Shown: positions 1 to 8,259 of the stretch, in pieces
Layout: the number at the start of each line of letters is the position of its first letter
How positions within the stretch are numbered: position 1 is the first letter of the stretch
NCBI GenBank assembly: GCA_003427395.1
Contig: BFEA01000121.1
Span: 1,574,644 to 1,600,792 of the forward strand
Direction of reading: 5' to 3'
Length of the DNA stretch: 26,149 nucleotides
Source of the DNA: Chara braunii
Taxonomy: Eukaryota; Streptophyta; Charophyceae; Charales; Characeae
The notes under the pieces: generated by a model
Told to the model about the DNA's origin: nothing
The model's input: the letters and a program-made list of their open reading frames with translations, nothing else
Database searches by the model: none
Translations under genes and position numbers: made by a program

Positions 1-145
1 GGCCCTGTTTTAGGCTGAAAGGACATAGGGCCTGCAGGCCCTCGTTTTTCAGTCTTTCAGGCTGAAACGACACGGGGCCTGTAAGCCCTTGTTTCCAGGC
101 TTTTAGGCTGAGACTGCGGGACAGGCCCTGCAGGCCCGTGTGGCT
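1..145. repeat. Tandem ~46-bp minisatellite at the left edge
   Basis: Three degenerate copies of a GC-rich unit start with AGGCTGA at 12, 59 and 104 (spacing 47 and 45). Each ends in a GGGCCTGCAGGCCC-like palindromic stretch. A partial copy at 1-11 shows that the array continues beyond the window. Bases 146-427 hold nothing I recognise. Confidence 0.7.
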
Positions 146-427
146 GCGCAGTATTCCACACCAGGCACTGTTCTGAGCTGTTCCGGGGTCTCTGTTTTTC
201 CTTCGGCCATGTAACCATACGTTCACTGGGAGGGCATTGTAAGCGATCAACCATTGCAAGCTTCTGATTTTGACTGGCCAAATAGACTTCTGTTTTCCCC
301 CGGGGAGCTCAGCAATTGGTTCCATTCTCTGTCCGCAATTTGGACCAACGTTCTTTGATTTCTGGCTCCGGCTCCGGATCCTCTGTTTTCAGAAGCATCA
401 TGTACCCCATTTTAACCATGTACTGTG

Positions 428-1177
428 TTATCTGAATGGGAGTCTTGCAGAATCTGTTGCTTCCTGAGAGCTGAACGCTGTATCAACTTGGAATATTGTT
501 TTCAGCCAGATTCCCAATACTCTTATTTTTTGGAGTGTGTAAGTACTGAGAGTTATCTCTTGTGGGTCGATATTGTGAATCGAAAGCGAGTTGGGGTTGA
601 TACAGTCTATGGGGAAGGAAGTGAAGATTCCTAAGAGGTCTGAGCCCGAGGATCTGCAGTAAAACTGGTATGCTTTCTCAGGGACGGACTCCTGAATCAG
701 CACTCCCCATTCTCCCGATTTCGACAAAAAAGTCGTCTTTTAAAAGATCTTTCCATCCGTCCGGGATGCTGTTCATGATCGCTGTTAGATTTTCGTTCCG
801 ATTGTGGCACCCTTTTAAAGGATGTCTCAGTTGTTCCTCATCAATCCATTCGTTCTTCACTTCATCCCAGATGTGGTCACCGTCCATACTCCGTGTCCGA
901 TCCATAATAGCCTGCGTTGGCCGTTTGCTAGAGACATAGGTAAGTCCACTGCATCTCTCACACATTGGTTTCCGGATAGGGGCTGACGAAGAACTTCTTC
1001 TTTGGATTTGGGCCTTTTCAGTTTATTGGCCACAATTCCTCTCCAAATTCTGATCAGGGCTGTCCAGTAAGGTGTTGGGGGTTGGACTTCAATCTGCTGT
1101 GAGTCTTCGGGGTCCAGTCTTTGTTCATCACCCAGAACAGGCCTGGGTTTGAACTGGGGCAAAGGTTCTGATACTGT
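428..1177 (-). pseudogene. Decayed non-LTR (LINE-like) ORF2 C-terminal fragment
   Basis: Three overlapping reading pieces on the minus strand (about 1177-857, 965-678 and 727-428) make one protein-like stretch if frameshifts near 880 and 700 are allowed. The first piece has the pattern TPYWTALIRIW followed about 20 residues later by LRQPLSGN. The next has an IWDEVKNEW segment and then an IPDGWKDLL segment. That order (W..L..W, then L..PL..N, then a G-D-W region, then IP..W) is what I know from the region downstream of the reverse transcriptase in LINE ORF2 proteins. No RT catalytic motif is present, so the family call rests on weak motifs only. The reading starts right beside the putative end of the element A LTR, so the LINE part that should precede it is absent. 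It is dead: frameshifted and headless. It could instead be another retroelement tail. Confidence 0.42.
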
Positions 1178-1182
1178 CTAGG

Positions 1183-1679
1183 TGTAACAAGGCGGAGACA
1201 GGGCAGTGAGGCTGGGAGAGGGAGGGTGAGTGAAAGCACACACACAGGCTCACTCAACTCGACACGAATCGACGGACGCAGACACAAAGTGGCAAAGTCG
1301 CAAAGTCACAGTCTTGGATTCCTGAACACAATGTCGAAGCATAGTCACACTGAACACAAGCAATGAGGCTGAAAACTGGTTGCCCGTACTGGGCTTGAGT
1401 CCGGTCTCAAGTACCGGACTCGAGTTCAGTCCTGAGGGAAGAAGTGCAAATTGCCTCAGGGCTGAACTTGAAAATCGAAAGTCTGAGTCTGGGCTCCAGA
1501 ATGCCGGATGGCGCCAAGTATCGAAATCCGAAAGTGCCAAAAGAAGAATTTGAGAACGGGCGCCAACTGCAGAGGGCGCCAACAGTCAGGGGCCTGAGAA
1601 CAGAGACCCAAACATGAAATAGCAGCCTGGCGGGTGGTAACCCACGGACCAGGGTCGAGCCCTGGCTGAGTCCGTAACA
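1183..1679 (-). repeat. Putative 3' LTR of element A
   Basis: On the minus strand the LTR would begin TGTTACGGACTCAGCC at 1679, directly after a polypurine tract, and end CCTTGTTACA at 1183, giving TG...CA termini and about 497 bp. The start is well supported by the PPT. The left end is chosen only from the CA terminus and the change to LINE-like coding sequence. There is no second LTR copy in the window to compare. Inside it the motif GGCGCCAA occurs three times (near 1508, 1560 and 1575 on the plus strand). Confidence 0.55.
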
Positions 1680-1695
1680 TTATCCCCTCCCTCTG
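1680..1695 (-). other. Polypurine tract of element A
   Basis: On the minus strand the sequence reads CAGAGGGAGGGGATAA immediately before the TGTTACGG LTR start. A G-rich purine run abutting TG is the normal plus-strand cDNA primer site of Ty3/Gypsy elements, and it fixes the start of the 3' LTR. Confidence 0.72.
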
Positions 1696-1790
1696 AAAGG
1701 CAACGTCCCGGCTTCCAAAGACCTGATGAACAACCGTGAAGGACGGCACGGGGCCGATCACTGGTCAGAAAAGGAAAAGGGGAGTAATGC

Positions 1791-2060
1791 AAGTAACAGG
1801 GTAATCTTAGCGATGTTCTACAAGTGTGGAAGTATCGATGTTCAGGTAACAGGGTAGTTGAGGTGCTACAAGGTTGAATTAACAGGTAACAGGGCAATAC
1901 TATTGATGTTCTACGGGGATGAGGGAATCAATGCTCAAGTAACAGGGTAATCCTATCGAGGTTCTACAAGGGTGAGGGTAGCAATGTTCAAGTAACATGG
2001 TGATCCTATTGAGGTTCTACAAGTAACATGGCAGTCCTATTGATGTTCCTCAAGGTTATA
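1791..2060. repeat. 53-bp minisatellite in the 3' tail of element A
   Basis: Six units begin AAGTAACA or AGGTAACA at 1791, 1844, 1884, 1937, 1990 and 2021. The spacings are 53, 40, 53, 53 and 31, so the basic unit is 53 bp with two shortened units. A typical unit carries GTAACAGGGTAATCCTAT, then GATGTTCTACAAG and a GTGAGGG part. The array lies between the pol end and the PPT of element A. Confidence 0.8.
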
Positions 2061-2737
2061 GGCTGTCAGGTTTGAGAAAAATCAAAATAAAAATACTTTG
2101 TTCAATGTTCAATGGCTGTTGTGGAATCTGGGGAAAACAAAGTCTCAGGTCTGTAACAAGTTGTCAAAATGCGAAAAATGTCTTGAGGAAGGTCTTCGGT
2201 GGTCTTGATCAGATCCAGGATAGGTGAGAGAACCGGTCTTCAGCGGCTGCAACAGGTAGTTGTCAAATGTCCAAGCTGCGGGAAAGCGAAGTAGGAGTAC
2301 AAGTGTGCAAAGTCCAAGTGCTGGAATGCGTCCGGTTCATGAACTGCAAGGAGGTCTGATCCGATAGCAAGGAAATTGCAGACTGATGCAAAGGTCTAGA
2401 CCACATGTCGCTGCTCGAGTAAGTCCGCGAGTCCAGATGACGGGCAAGGAAACAGCATGGTGGCCAAACCAGCTGCATTATCTTCATGATCACAAGGCAG
2501 CAGGCCATCGTCCTCGTGCGCTTGCCATTAGATCCTTTATCGCCGGCTTCATGCAGGTCCACAACCATTGGTCAAGAGAGACAGAGAGTGTGGTAGAGGA
2601 CAGATGGGAAGGACTAGGTTGAGGCAAGGGCGGATCAGACAGTGAGAGATCAAGATCACAGGTAGGGGTTAGTCTGGGTTCAGGGGTGGTGTGTGTAGAG
2701 CAGGTATGTACAGGATGAGGCATAGGCAAGTAGATAG
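2061..2737. other. Non-coding 3' tail of element A
   Basis: This ~680-bp stretch between the minisatellite and the end of pol has only short open frames of low-complexity Pro/Ser/Thr-rich translation. I recognise no domain, and no RNA gene. It is probably untranslated 3' sequence of element A, or a later insertion within it. Confidence 0.45.
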
Positions 2738-4289
2738 CTATGAGACAGGGTGAGTACGATCATAGGCACAGACGAGTAACAAGGTGTTCTTTAGATTTGC
2801 AAGGGGTTCCCATGTTGATTCTTCATTTGGGTATCCTGTCCATTTTACTTTGTATTCTGTGATATGCTCGTTGTGGTTGGATACTTGAGATGTTCTACGG
2901 CCGATGATTGACTCTCCACAGAGAATTCAGGACCGGTGGGAAGCATGATAGGTGCTGGATGAGGATGAGGGTGATCAGAGAACTGAGGAGGTGATTCGTG
3001 GAATTCTTTCAAGTATTCTACGTGGAAGACAGGATGGGCATGGTTCATGTCAGGAGGGAGTTGGAGCTTGTAATTTACAGCAGATGTTTTTTCAATGATG
3101 GGGAATGGACCGAGCCACTGGTTCCAGAGTTTCTTGGACAAGCCTTGTTCGGGATCAAACCGTTTGACGGAGAGCCAGACTTTGTCCCCAACATGGAAAG
3201 TGACGTCACGACGATGTTTGTTCATTTGCTTGACTTGTTGTTCCTCGGTTCGTTGAATAGATTCGGTGGCTTCTGTTAGGAGGCGGGTCATTGTGGCAAC
3301 CCATTCATTGAGAGAGGGACAAGGAGTAGATGGGTTGAGCTGCGACGGGAGCAAGAAGTCAGAGGGCAAGCAAGGATGGTAGCCAAGGTCGAGGTAGAAA
3401 GGAGACATGCCATTGGAGGGGCAGACAACGTTGTTGTAGGCGATCTCAGCAGTGGAGAGGAGTCGTTCCCAGTCGTGCTGATGGGGATGACGATACTTCC
3501 GGAGGATGTGCTGGAGAGTATCGTTCATCTTCTCTGTCTGGCCATCAGTCTGGGGGTGAAAGGTGGTGCTGTACTTGAGGGTGGTCCCGTATTCCTTGAA
3601 GACATTTCTCCAAAATTGTGAGAGGAATGGGGAGTCGCGATCGCTGATGAGGTGTTCTGGGAGACCATGATGACCGGTGACGTGGTCAAAGAAGAGTTTG
3701 GCGACGTCCTTGGCTTGGCAGATGGTGGTGCAAGGGATGAAATGGGCACGCTTGGTAAGGCGGCAGAAAACGACATAGATGCAATCGTGACCGTGGTCGG
3801 TCGTGTGGAGACCACATTACGAAGTCCATGGAGACAGATTGTCAACGGTGGGTGGGTATGGGGTGAGACTGGAGTTTGCCAGCCTTTGCTCGGTTGGAGG
3901 GATTGGCGGTTTGGCAAGTACGACAAGAACGGATATAGGCTTTGACGTCGGCAAGGAGCGAGGGCCAGTAGAGGTAACGGGAGATATTGTCAAAGGTTTT
4001 CTGGAAATCGAGGTGTCCAATAGTCTTGGCGTTGTGGTGTTCATCCAAGAACTGGGTACGGAGACCACGGACGGAAGGGATGCAAAGGCCGTGAGTTCCT
4101 TTGGTGTCGATGTAGAGGAGATGGTCGATGAGGGAGTAGTCATGGACAATGTTAAGGTTGAGGAGTTTGGTGTAGGTAGGGGCGAAGTCGGGGCAGGAGG
4201 TGTAGCCATGGATGAAGCGATGTTGGAAAGATTCGGGAATGTTGACATGCGTCATGGCAGCAAAGACTTTCTCAGGGGGCTTATGATCG
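2738..4289 (-). pseudogene. Element A integrase with C-terminal chromodomain (broken)
   Basis: Integrase joins the cDNA to chromosomal DNA. The HHCC zinc-binding region is present (HNAKTIGHLD, then CRTC, about 4060-3930). The catalytic core has Asp at 3824-3826 (SMDF), Asp at 3640-3642 (ISDRDSPF) and Glu at 3532-3534 (GQTEKMN), so the D,D-35-E spacing is exact. The GPF-type module follows (WLGPFPIIEK, near 3130). A clear chromodomain occupies about 2918-2780, with EYKVKWTGYPNEEST and a WEPLANLKN end, then a short tail to a stop at 2738. Breaks: a TGA at 3839-3841 just before the core, a one-base frameshift near 3814 soon after the first catalytic Asp, and a two-base AG duplication at 2912-2917 that throws the chromodomain out of frame. 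No continuous protein can be made. The family call is firm. Confidence 0.85.
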
Positions 4290-4798
4290 GGTCGGCGAGG
4301 GAGGGCATTGGCAACACGATTGGTCTTGCCGGGAGTATGGCAAATGGTGAAGGTAAATTGGGCGAGAAAGTCCAGCCAACGGGCCTGACGAGGGGTGATA
4401 TACTTTCTGGTGAGGATAGTGGAGACGACGGTGTTGTCGTTGCGAATGGTAAAGTACTGGCCATCGAGGTAAGGGCGCCAAACTTTAAGGGCATAAATGA
4501 CGTCGAGGAGCTCCTTCTAATTGGAGGGATAGTTCGTCTCTGCAGCGATGAGCTTCTTACTCGCGAATGCGATAGGGTACTCGTCGAGAGGTGCTCCGGA
4601 TCGCGGGGGGGAATCTCTGATAGTGGGGGGGTCGCGAGGGAAATGTTGGGATAGAACGGCGCCAAGGGCAAAGTCCGAAGCGTTGGTGGTGACGTAGAAG
4701 TGGCGAGAAGGGTCGGCGATCTTGAGAACGGGGGCAGTAGTGATGAGGTGTTTGAGTTTGTCGAAGGCGGCTTGGCGGCTTGGCGGCGTTCGGTCCAT
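4290..4798 (-). pseudogene. Element A RNase H domain (inactivated)
   Basis: RNase H removes the RNA strand of the cDNA hybrid. The domain starts with AAFDKLKHLITTAPVLKIAD, the linker typical of gypsy RT/RNase H, then VTTNASDFALGAVLSQ, DEYPIAFASKKL and a late VANALPRR. Two acidic residues expected in this family are Asn: the first (usual TDAS) at 4682-4684 and the second (usual VADALSRR) near 4294. Both fit G-to-A changes. An in-frame stop at 4517-4519 lies in the segment before KELLDVIYALKVW. The upstream RT frame enters through an 8-bp tandem duplication at 4766-4781. The C-terminal RNase H tail (PRQARWLDFLAQF) leads straight into the integrase linker. Confidence 0.82.
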
Positions 4799-5795
4799 GT
4801 GAAGGACTCAGTGGTGCGGGTGAGCTCATGGAGTTGATAGGCGGTGTCGGAGAAGTTTTGGGTGGAGGGGCAGTACTAGTTAGGGAGTCCAATGACTAAC
4901 TGAAGTTGGAGCAAGGTGGTGGGAGGTGGGAACTCGACGAGGGCGGTGACCTTCGAGGGGTCCATGCGGATACCGTTTGTGGAGACAATGTAGCCAATGT
5001 AGTCCACGCTCGATGCGGCAAAAGTACATTTGCTAAGCTTAGCATAGAACTTTTTCTCACGAAGGATGGAAAGTACCTTCTCGATGTGTTGAAGGTGGGA
5101 CTCGAAGGTGGGACTCGAAGGTAGGACTCGAAGGCGAGACTGAAGACAAGGATGTCGTCGAGGTAGATCACGATATAGACTTCGAGGAGATCGCGAAAGA
5201 TGTGGTTCATGGTCGACTGGAAGGTCGTTGGGGCATTTGTGAGATCGAAAGGCATCACTAGGAACTCGTAATGCCCGAAGCGAGAGCGGAAGGCGGTCTT
5301 ATGGGTATCTTCCTCGCGAATACGGATCTGGTGGTAGCCACTCCGGAGGTCAATCTTGGTGAAGTATTTGGCTCCAGGGATGCAATCAAGAAGTTCAAAT
5401 ATCCTAGGGAGTGGATACTTGTTCTTGATCGTGATCCAGTTCAAGGCGCAATAGTCTGTTCACATGCAGAGCTCCGAGGTGCCGCCCTTTTTGATGAAGA
5501 GGCAGCTGATTTTGAAGGGGGATGAGCTAGGCTTAATGAATCCTTTTTCAAGGAGTTCATTGAGCTGGCTCTTCATCTCTTCGGCCTCGGGGACGGAGAG
5601 TTGGTACGGAGGGCAGCAAGGAGGGGAATGGTCGGGCTCGAGATCGATGGTGTGAGATACACCGCTATCGGATGGCAAGCCGGCAAGCAAGGACTCGGGG
5701 AAGACGTCCTTGAATTATGAGGGGAGAGAGGTGATGCGAGGGTCGGATGGGGGGGCTTGGTCGGGTTTGTCCATTAGGATCAAGCCCTCAGGACG
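4799..5795 (-). pseudogene. Element A reverse transcriptase (frameshifted)
   Basis: This is the RT that copies the element RNA. In order: [73 protein letters not shown], the [11 protein letters not shown] palm segment, and the catalytic box [12 protein letters not shown] with its Asp pair at 5154-5159. Immediately after the box a 13-bp unit is present three times (5094-5132), which shifts the frame. The expected [21 protein letters not shown] and DYIGYIVS segments continue in another frame. Further stops lie at 5796-5798, near 5716 and near 5462. The usual LTNAP motif is intact. The product would be truncated soon after the catalytic box. Confidence 0.86.
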
Positions 5796-6803
5796 CTAGC
5801 GGTCGATGACGAGGCAATAGTAGGTGGAGTCAAGGTGTTGACGAGAAATGTGGAGGAATTGATTGGGGGAGAAGGGGGGTGGGGTGGTAGGGGGGAGAAT
5901 GCAAGGGATCTCCACGGTAAAATTTGAAGTAGAAGAGAGGCGGACGAAGCAGGGATAGAAAGAGTCGGTCATGTAGCGATCAATCCAGATAGTTCCTAGG
6001 ACGACGTTGCACATGAGGTGCATGACGTCGAAGGTGATCTGACTGCAGAGGGAGCCGACAATCATGGTGACCTCGGGAGCTGTGCGATTGATGATGACTG
6101 TCAAGTCCTCGTCTCCTAAGCGAATGGTGATTGAGGAGTCGTAGCTGGTTGAGGGGATACCGACTTTGTGGACACAAGTGTCGGTAATGAAGTTGTCATT
6201 AGCCTCGCCATCGAGGAGGGCCCGAAACTTCACTATTGATGTGCCAAGGGAGATGGATATGAAATTGAGCTGGAACTGGGCGGTTCCGGCACAAGCGGCG
6301 GAGATCATGTTGTTGAGGTGGCACTGTTCGGTGCCTAGTCTAACAAACCGGTCATGTTGTGCTTGTTCCTCAACAACATCGAAGAAGGTGATATGAGAGG
6401 GATTAGGGAGAAGGATAGAGGAACATGTGACAGTGATGAGCTCGACCGACGGGGTGAGAGACATCGTCGGGAGGGGGGCAGGCGAAGTAAACTGCGACGC
6501 CTGAGTGTCATCCGGTGAGGTATGTCTCACCGGAGGTGGGGGTGGCAAACGGATCATCGATGCCAATAGAGGGGCCGGTTGACTAGTTGTCAATGCCGGG
6601 GGGAGGTCACGAGAGGCAAGGGGACGGTGTTCATGTGTGGGAGGGTCCCGATATCGCGGATGGTAGGGTGGCGGATACGACTGGCCGAGGTCCCATGGAG
6701 CAGGGAGCCTGTCGAGTGAACTGGCTAGAGTTGGGGCAGCTGGTTTGCTGGTGGCCCAACTGACGACACCGGAAACAGCCATTGTTGGTTTGGAGGTAGG
6801 CAC
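5796..6803 (-). pseudogene. Element A protease region, degenerate active site
   Basis: A long open frame starts by overlapping the zinc-knuckle end of gag in another frame and continues as a Pro/Ser-rich linker. It then has a retropepsin-like domain at about 6260-5990. The active-site region reads ALLDGEANDNFI at about 6218-6183, where the family normally has a D-S/T-G-A signature; the Asp (6210-6212) is in place, but the Ser/Thr-Gly is not. The second half carries NVVLGTIWIDRY, matching the usual hydrophobic-LG-x-x-W motif. The role would be cleavage of Gag-Pol inside the particle. With no DS/TG triplet it is probably inactive. The frame ends at a TAG at 5796, but RT continues downstream in the same frame, so the stop is an interruption rather than a natural end. 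Confidence 0.72.
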
Positions 6804-7737
6804 GTTCCTCCGGGGTGAGCTTCGTTAAGCAAGGGGGCGAGGTGGAAGAAGATGCGCAAGCTTGGCGGTTCCTGCGCTCCATCCTAGGGAGATGGATGGT
6901 GTTGACTTCTTCCTCGGTGAAAGATGGGGGGTCGGTAGAAGTCGCCTCGGTGTCGGGGTCGGGTGTGGAAAACTCATTCGACATCGTGGTGGTGAGGGCG
7001 TCGTCGGAAACAATGTTGTGGAAGAAATGTGTTCGGGAAGGGATGGAGGGGATGGCGGCCTTGTGAGTTGAAAGGAGACTATTGATGTGGAGAATGCAGG
7101 AGAGGAGACCGGATAAGGTTGTGGTGGCCTCATGGACGAGGACGATGGTGATTTCGCAGTTGGAGACCTGCTTGAGGCGGGAGATGAAAGTGTCGTCGGC
7201 GATCAGGTGGACGAGAATATGTTGTTGTAGTGAGCGGACATATTGGACATAGCGGTCAGTGGGGCCATTTTGGCGAAGGCGGCAAAATTGGTCGAGTTAG
7301 TCATCGACGATCTTTTGTGGGCGGAAGGTGGTTGTGATCAGCGTAGCCCACTCGAGGAAGGAGTGCGAGGGTTGGCCGCTGAGTTGGCGGTTGGCGACTT
7401 CGGTGAGCCACCAGCGGGCGGCGTTGGCAAGGAGTCGTGTACTGGCTATGGGTAGCCAATGGATGACGGGGACGGTGTGGAGATAGAAAGCTTATTGGAG
7501 TTGGCTGAGAAAGAGAGATACATCCTCATTGGGGTTACCGAAAAAGGTTTGGAATGTCGTGGGCCCAGAATGTGCGAGGGGTTTCACCATAACTAGGGAC
7601 GTGGGCAGCGAGTGCGTTGAAGTCGAGGGTGGGTGAGGCGTCCGGTCATGTTGGGGGCTTGTTGGGAGGAGGACGTTCGGGGGATGTTGGGGGAGAGCAG
7701 GGTGTGACATGGCGGTGACCTGAGAGTAGGCGGGCAT
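6631..7737 (-). pseudogene. Element A gag with CCHC zinc knuckle
   Basis: Gag forms the particle and binds element RNA. One frame runs from an ATG at 7737 to a stop at 6631, about 369 codons, interrupted by TAA at 7492-7494 and at 7297-7299. The capsid-type core has FFGNPNEDVSLFLSQLQ, AARWWL about 50 residues later, then FLEWATLITTTFRP and DRYVQYVRSL, the usual pattern of retrotransposon gag. A nucleocapsid knuckle CFRCRQLGHQQTSC (C-x2-C-x4-H-x4-C) lies at 6777-6736. The frame is open back to a TAA at 7801, so 7737 is the natural first ATG. Protease is read in a different frame that overlaps the gag end, which may be original or a later shift. Confidence 0.8.
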
Positions 7738-7943
7738 CCGAAGGGAGGTGACAATGGAAAAGGTAGAGATGGGTTGTGAGAGGGGAGGTGTGGGTACGGA
7801 TTAGGTGCCGAGGGGATGGTGCAGCGATTGGGCAATGAGAGGAGTGGAAGAGGGAGGAGGTGGGTGGGACACACCGGTGGTGGCCGTTGGGATGGGGTTG
7901 GTAGAGGTTGGGGTGGGGGTGGTAGAGGATGGGATGGCGAATT
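7738..7943 (-). other. Remnant 5' leader of element A
   Basis: About 200 bp upstream of the element A gag ATG are G-rich on the plus strand and lack a TGGTATCAGAGC-like primer site. At 7944 the sequence changes abruptly to a repeat that recurs at 8167, which I take as the truncation point of element A. Confidence 0.45.
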
Positions 7944-8259
7944 GTGTCACTTGCTTGCGTGTTCGACCTCCATGTGGAGCCCACAGTTTCCCTTGAGACA
8001 CTCACGTCCCCACCACTGATCCCTTTCTAGTCCCATGCTTTGCCAGTCCGAGATATCTCGGACTGCAAGGTAGGCTTCTGATCATCATTTCTTTTTTTCT
8101 TTGCCTATGAATTTCTTCTATCTTGGCCCCGTAATATTTTCCATCGTTTAGATCTTGATCTGGACAGTGTCACTTGCTTGCGTGTTCATCCTCCATGTGG
8201 AGACCACAGTTTCCCTTGGGACATTCAAGTCCCCACCACTGATCCCTTACTAGTTTCAT
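7944..8259. repeat. 93-bp direct repeat pair, 223 bp apart
   Basis: The segments 7944-8036 and 8167-8259 share GTGTCACTTGCTTGCGTGTT, then CCTCCATGTGGAG and CCCCACCACTGATCCCTT, with scattered substitutions. The spacer between them contains a perfect 22-bp palindrome. The left copy begins exactly where recognisable element A sequence stops. Confidence 0.85.
8044..8065. repeat. Perfect 22-bp palindrome, founder of a dispersed motif
   Basis: The core AGTCCGAGATATCTCGGACT is its own reverse complement, and a C and a G extend it to 22 bp. Degenerate versions recur at 8561-8585 (AGTCCGTTATTTCTCGGAG), 8724-8740 (AGTCCGTTGTATCTCGG) and 9119-9143 (ATCCGTTAATTCTCAGACT). Confidence 0.85.

Larger units (their letters stand above)
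1183..7941 (-). mobile_element. Element A: Ty3/Gypsy chromovirus, 5'-truncated, minus strand
   Basis: Reading right to left, the order gag, protease, RT, RNase H, integrase, chromodomain is that of a Ty3/Gypsy chromovirus. It is followed by a ~1-kb non-coding tail, a polypurine tract and a 3' LTR. All domains can be followed, but the reading frame is broken by stops and by short tandem duplications (8 bp, repeated 13 bp, 2 bp). Right of the gag start only ~200 bp of leader-like sequence remain before an unrelated repeat begins at 7944; no 5' LTR or primer-binding site is visible, so the copy is 5'-truncated. Its sequence is clearly different from elements B and C: the integrase has HPQTDGQTE where they have HPEANG. 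Confidence 0.85.

Noticed and set aside
1164-1176. PBS-like word CAGTATCAGAACC on the minus strand beside the element A LTR
   Set aside because: It matches 10 of 13 positions, sits six bases from the LTR end rather than 0-5, lacks the leading TGG, and coding-like LINE sequence begins across it.
1794-1951. TAACAGGGTAAT words resembling the I-SceI homing site
   Set aside because: Only the last 12 of 18 site bases match. They are part of the minisatellite unit and no homing endonuclease gene is present.
3652-4654. Long plus-strand open frames of 97 and 283 codons across 3652-4654
   Set aside because: They are antisense shadows of the element A integrase and RNase H, which carry clear motifs on the minus strand.
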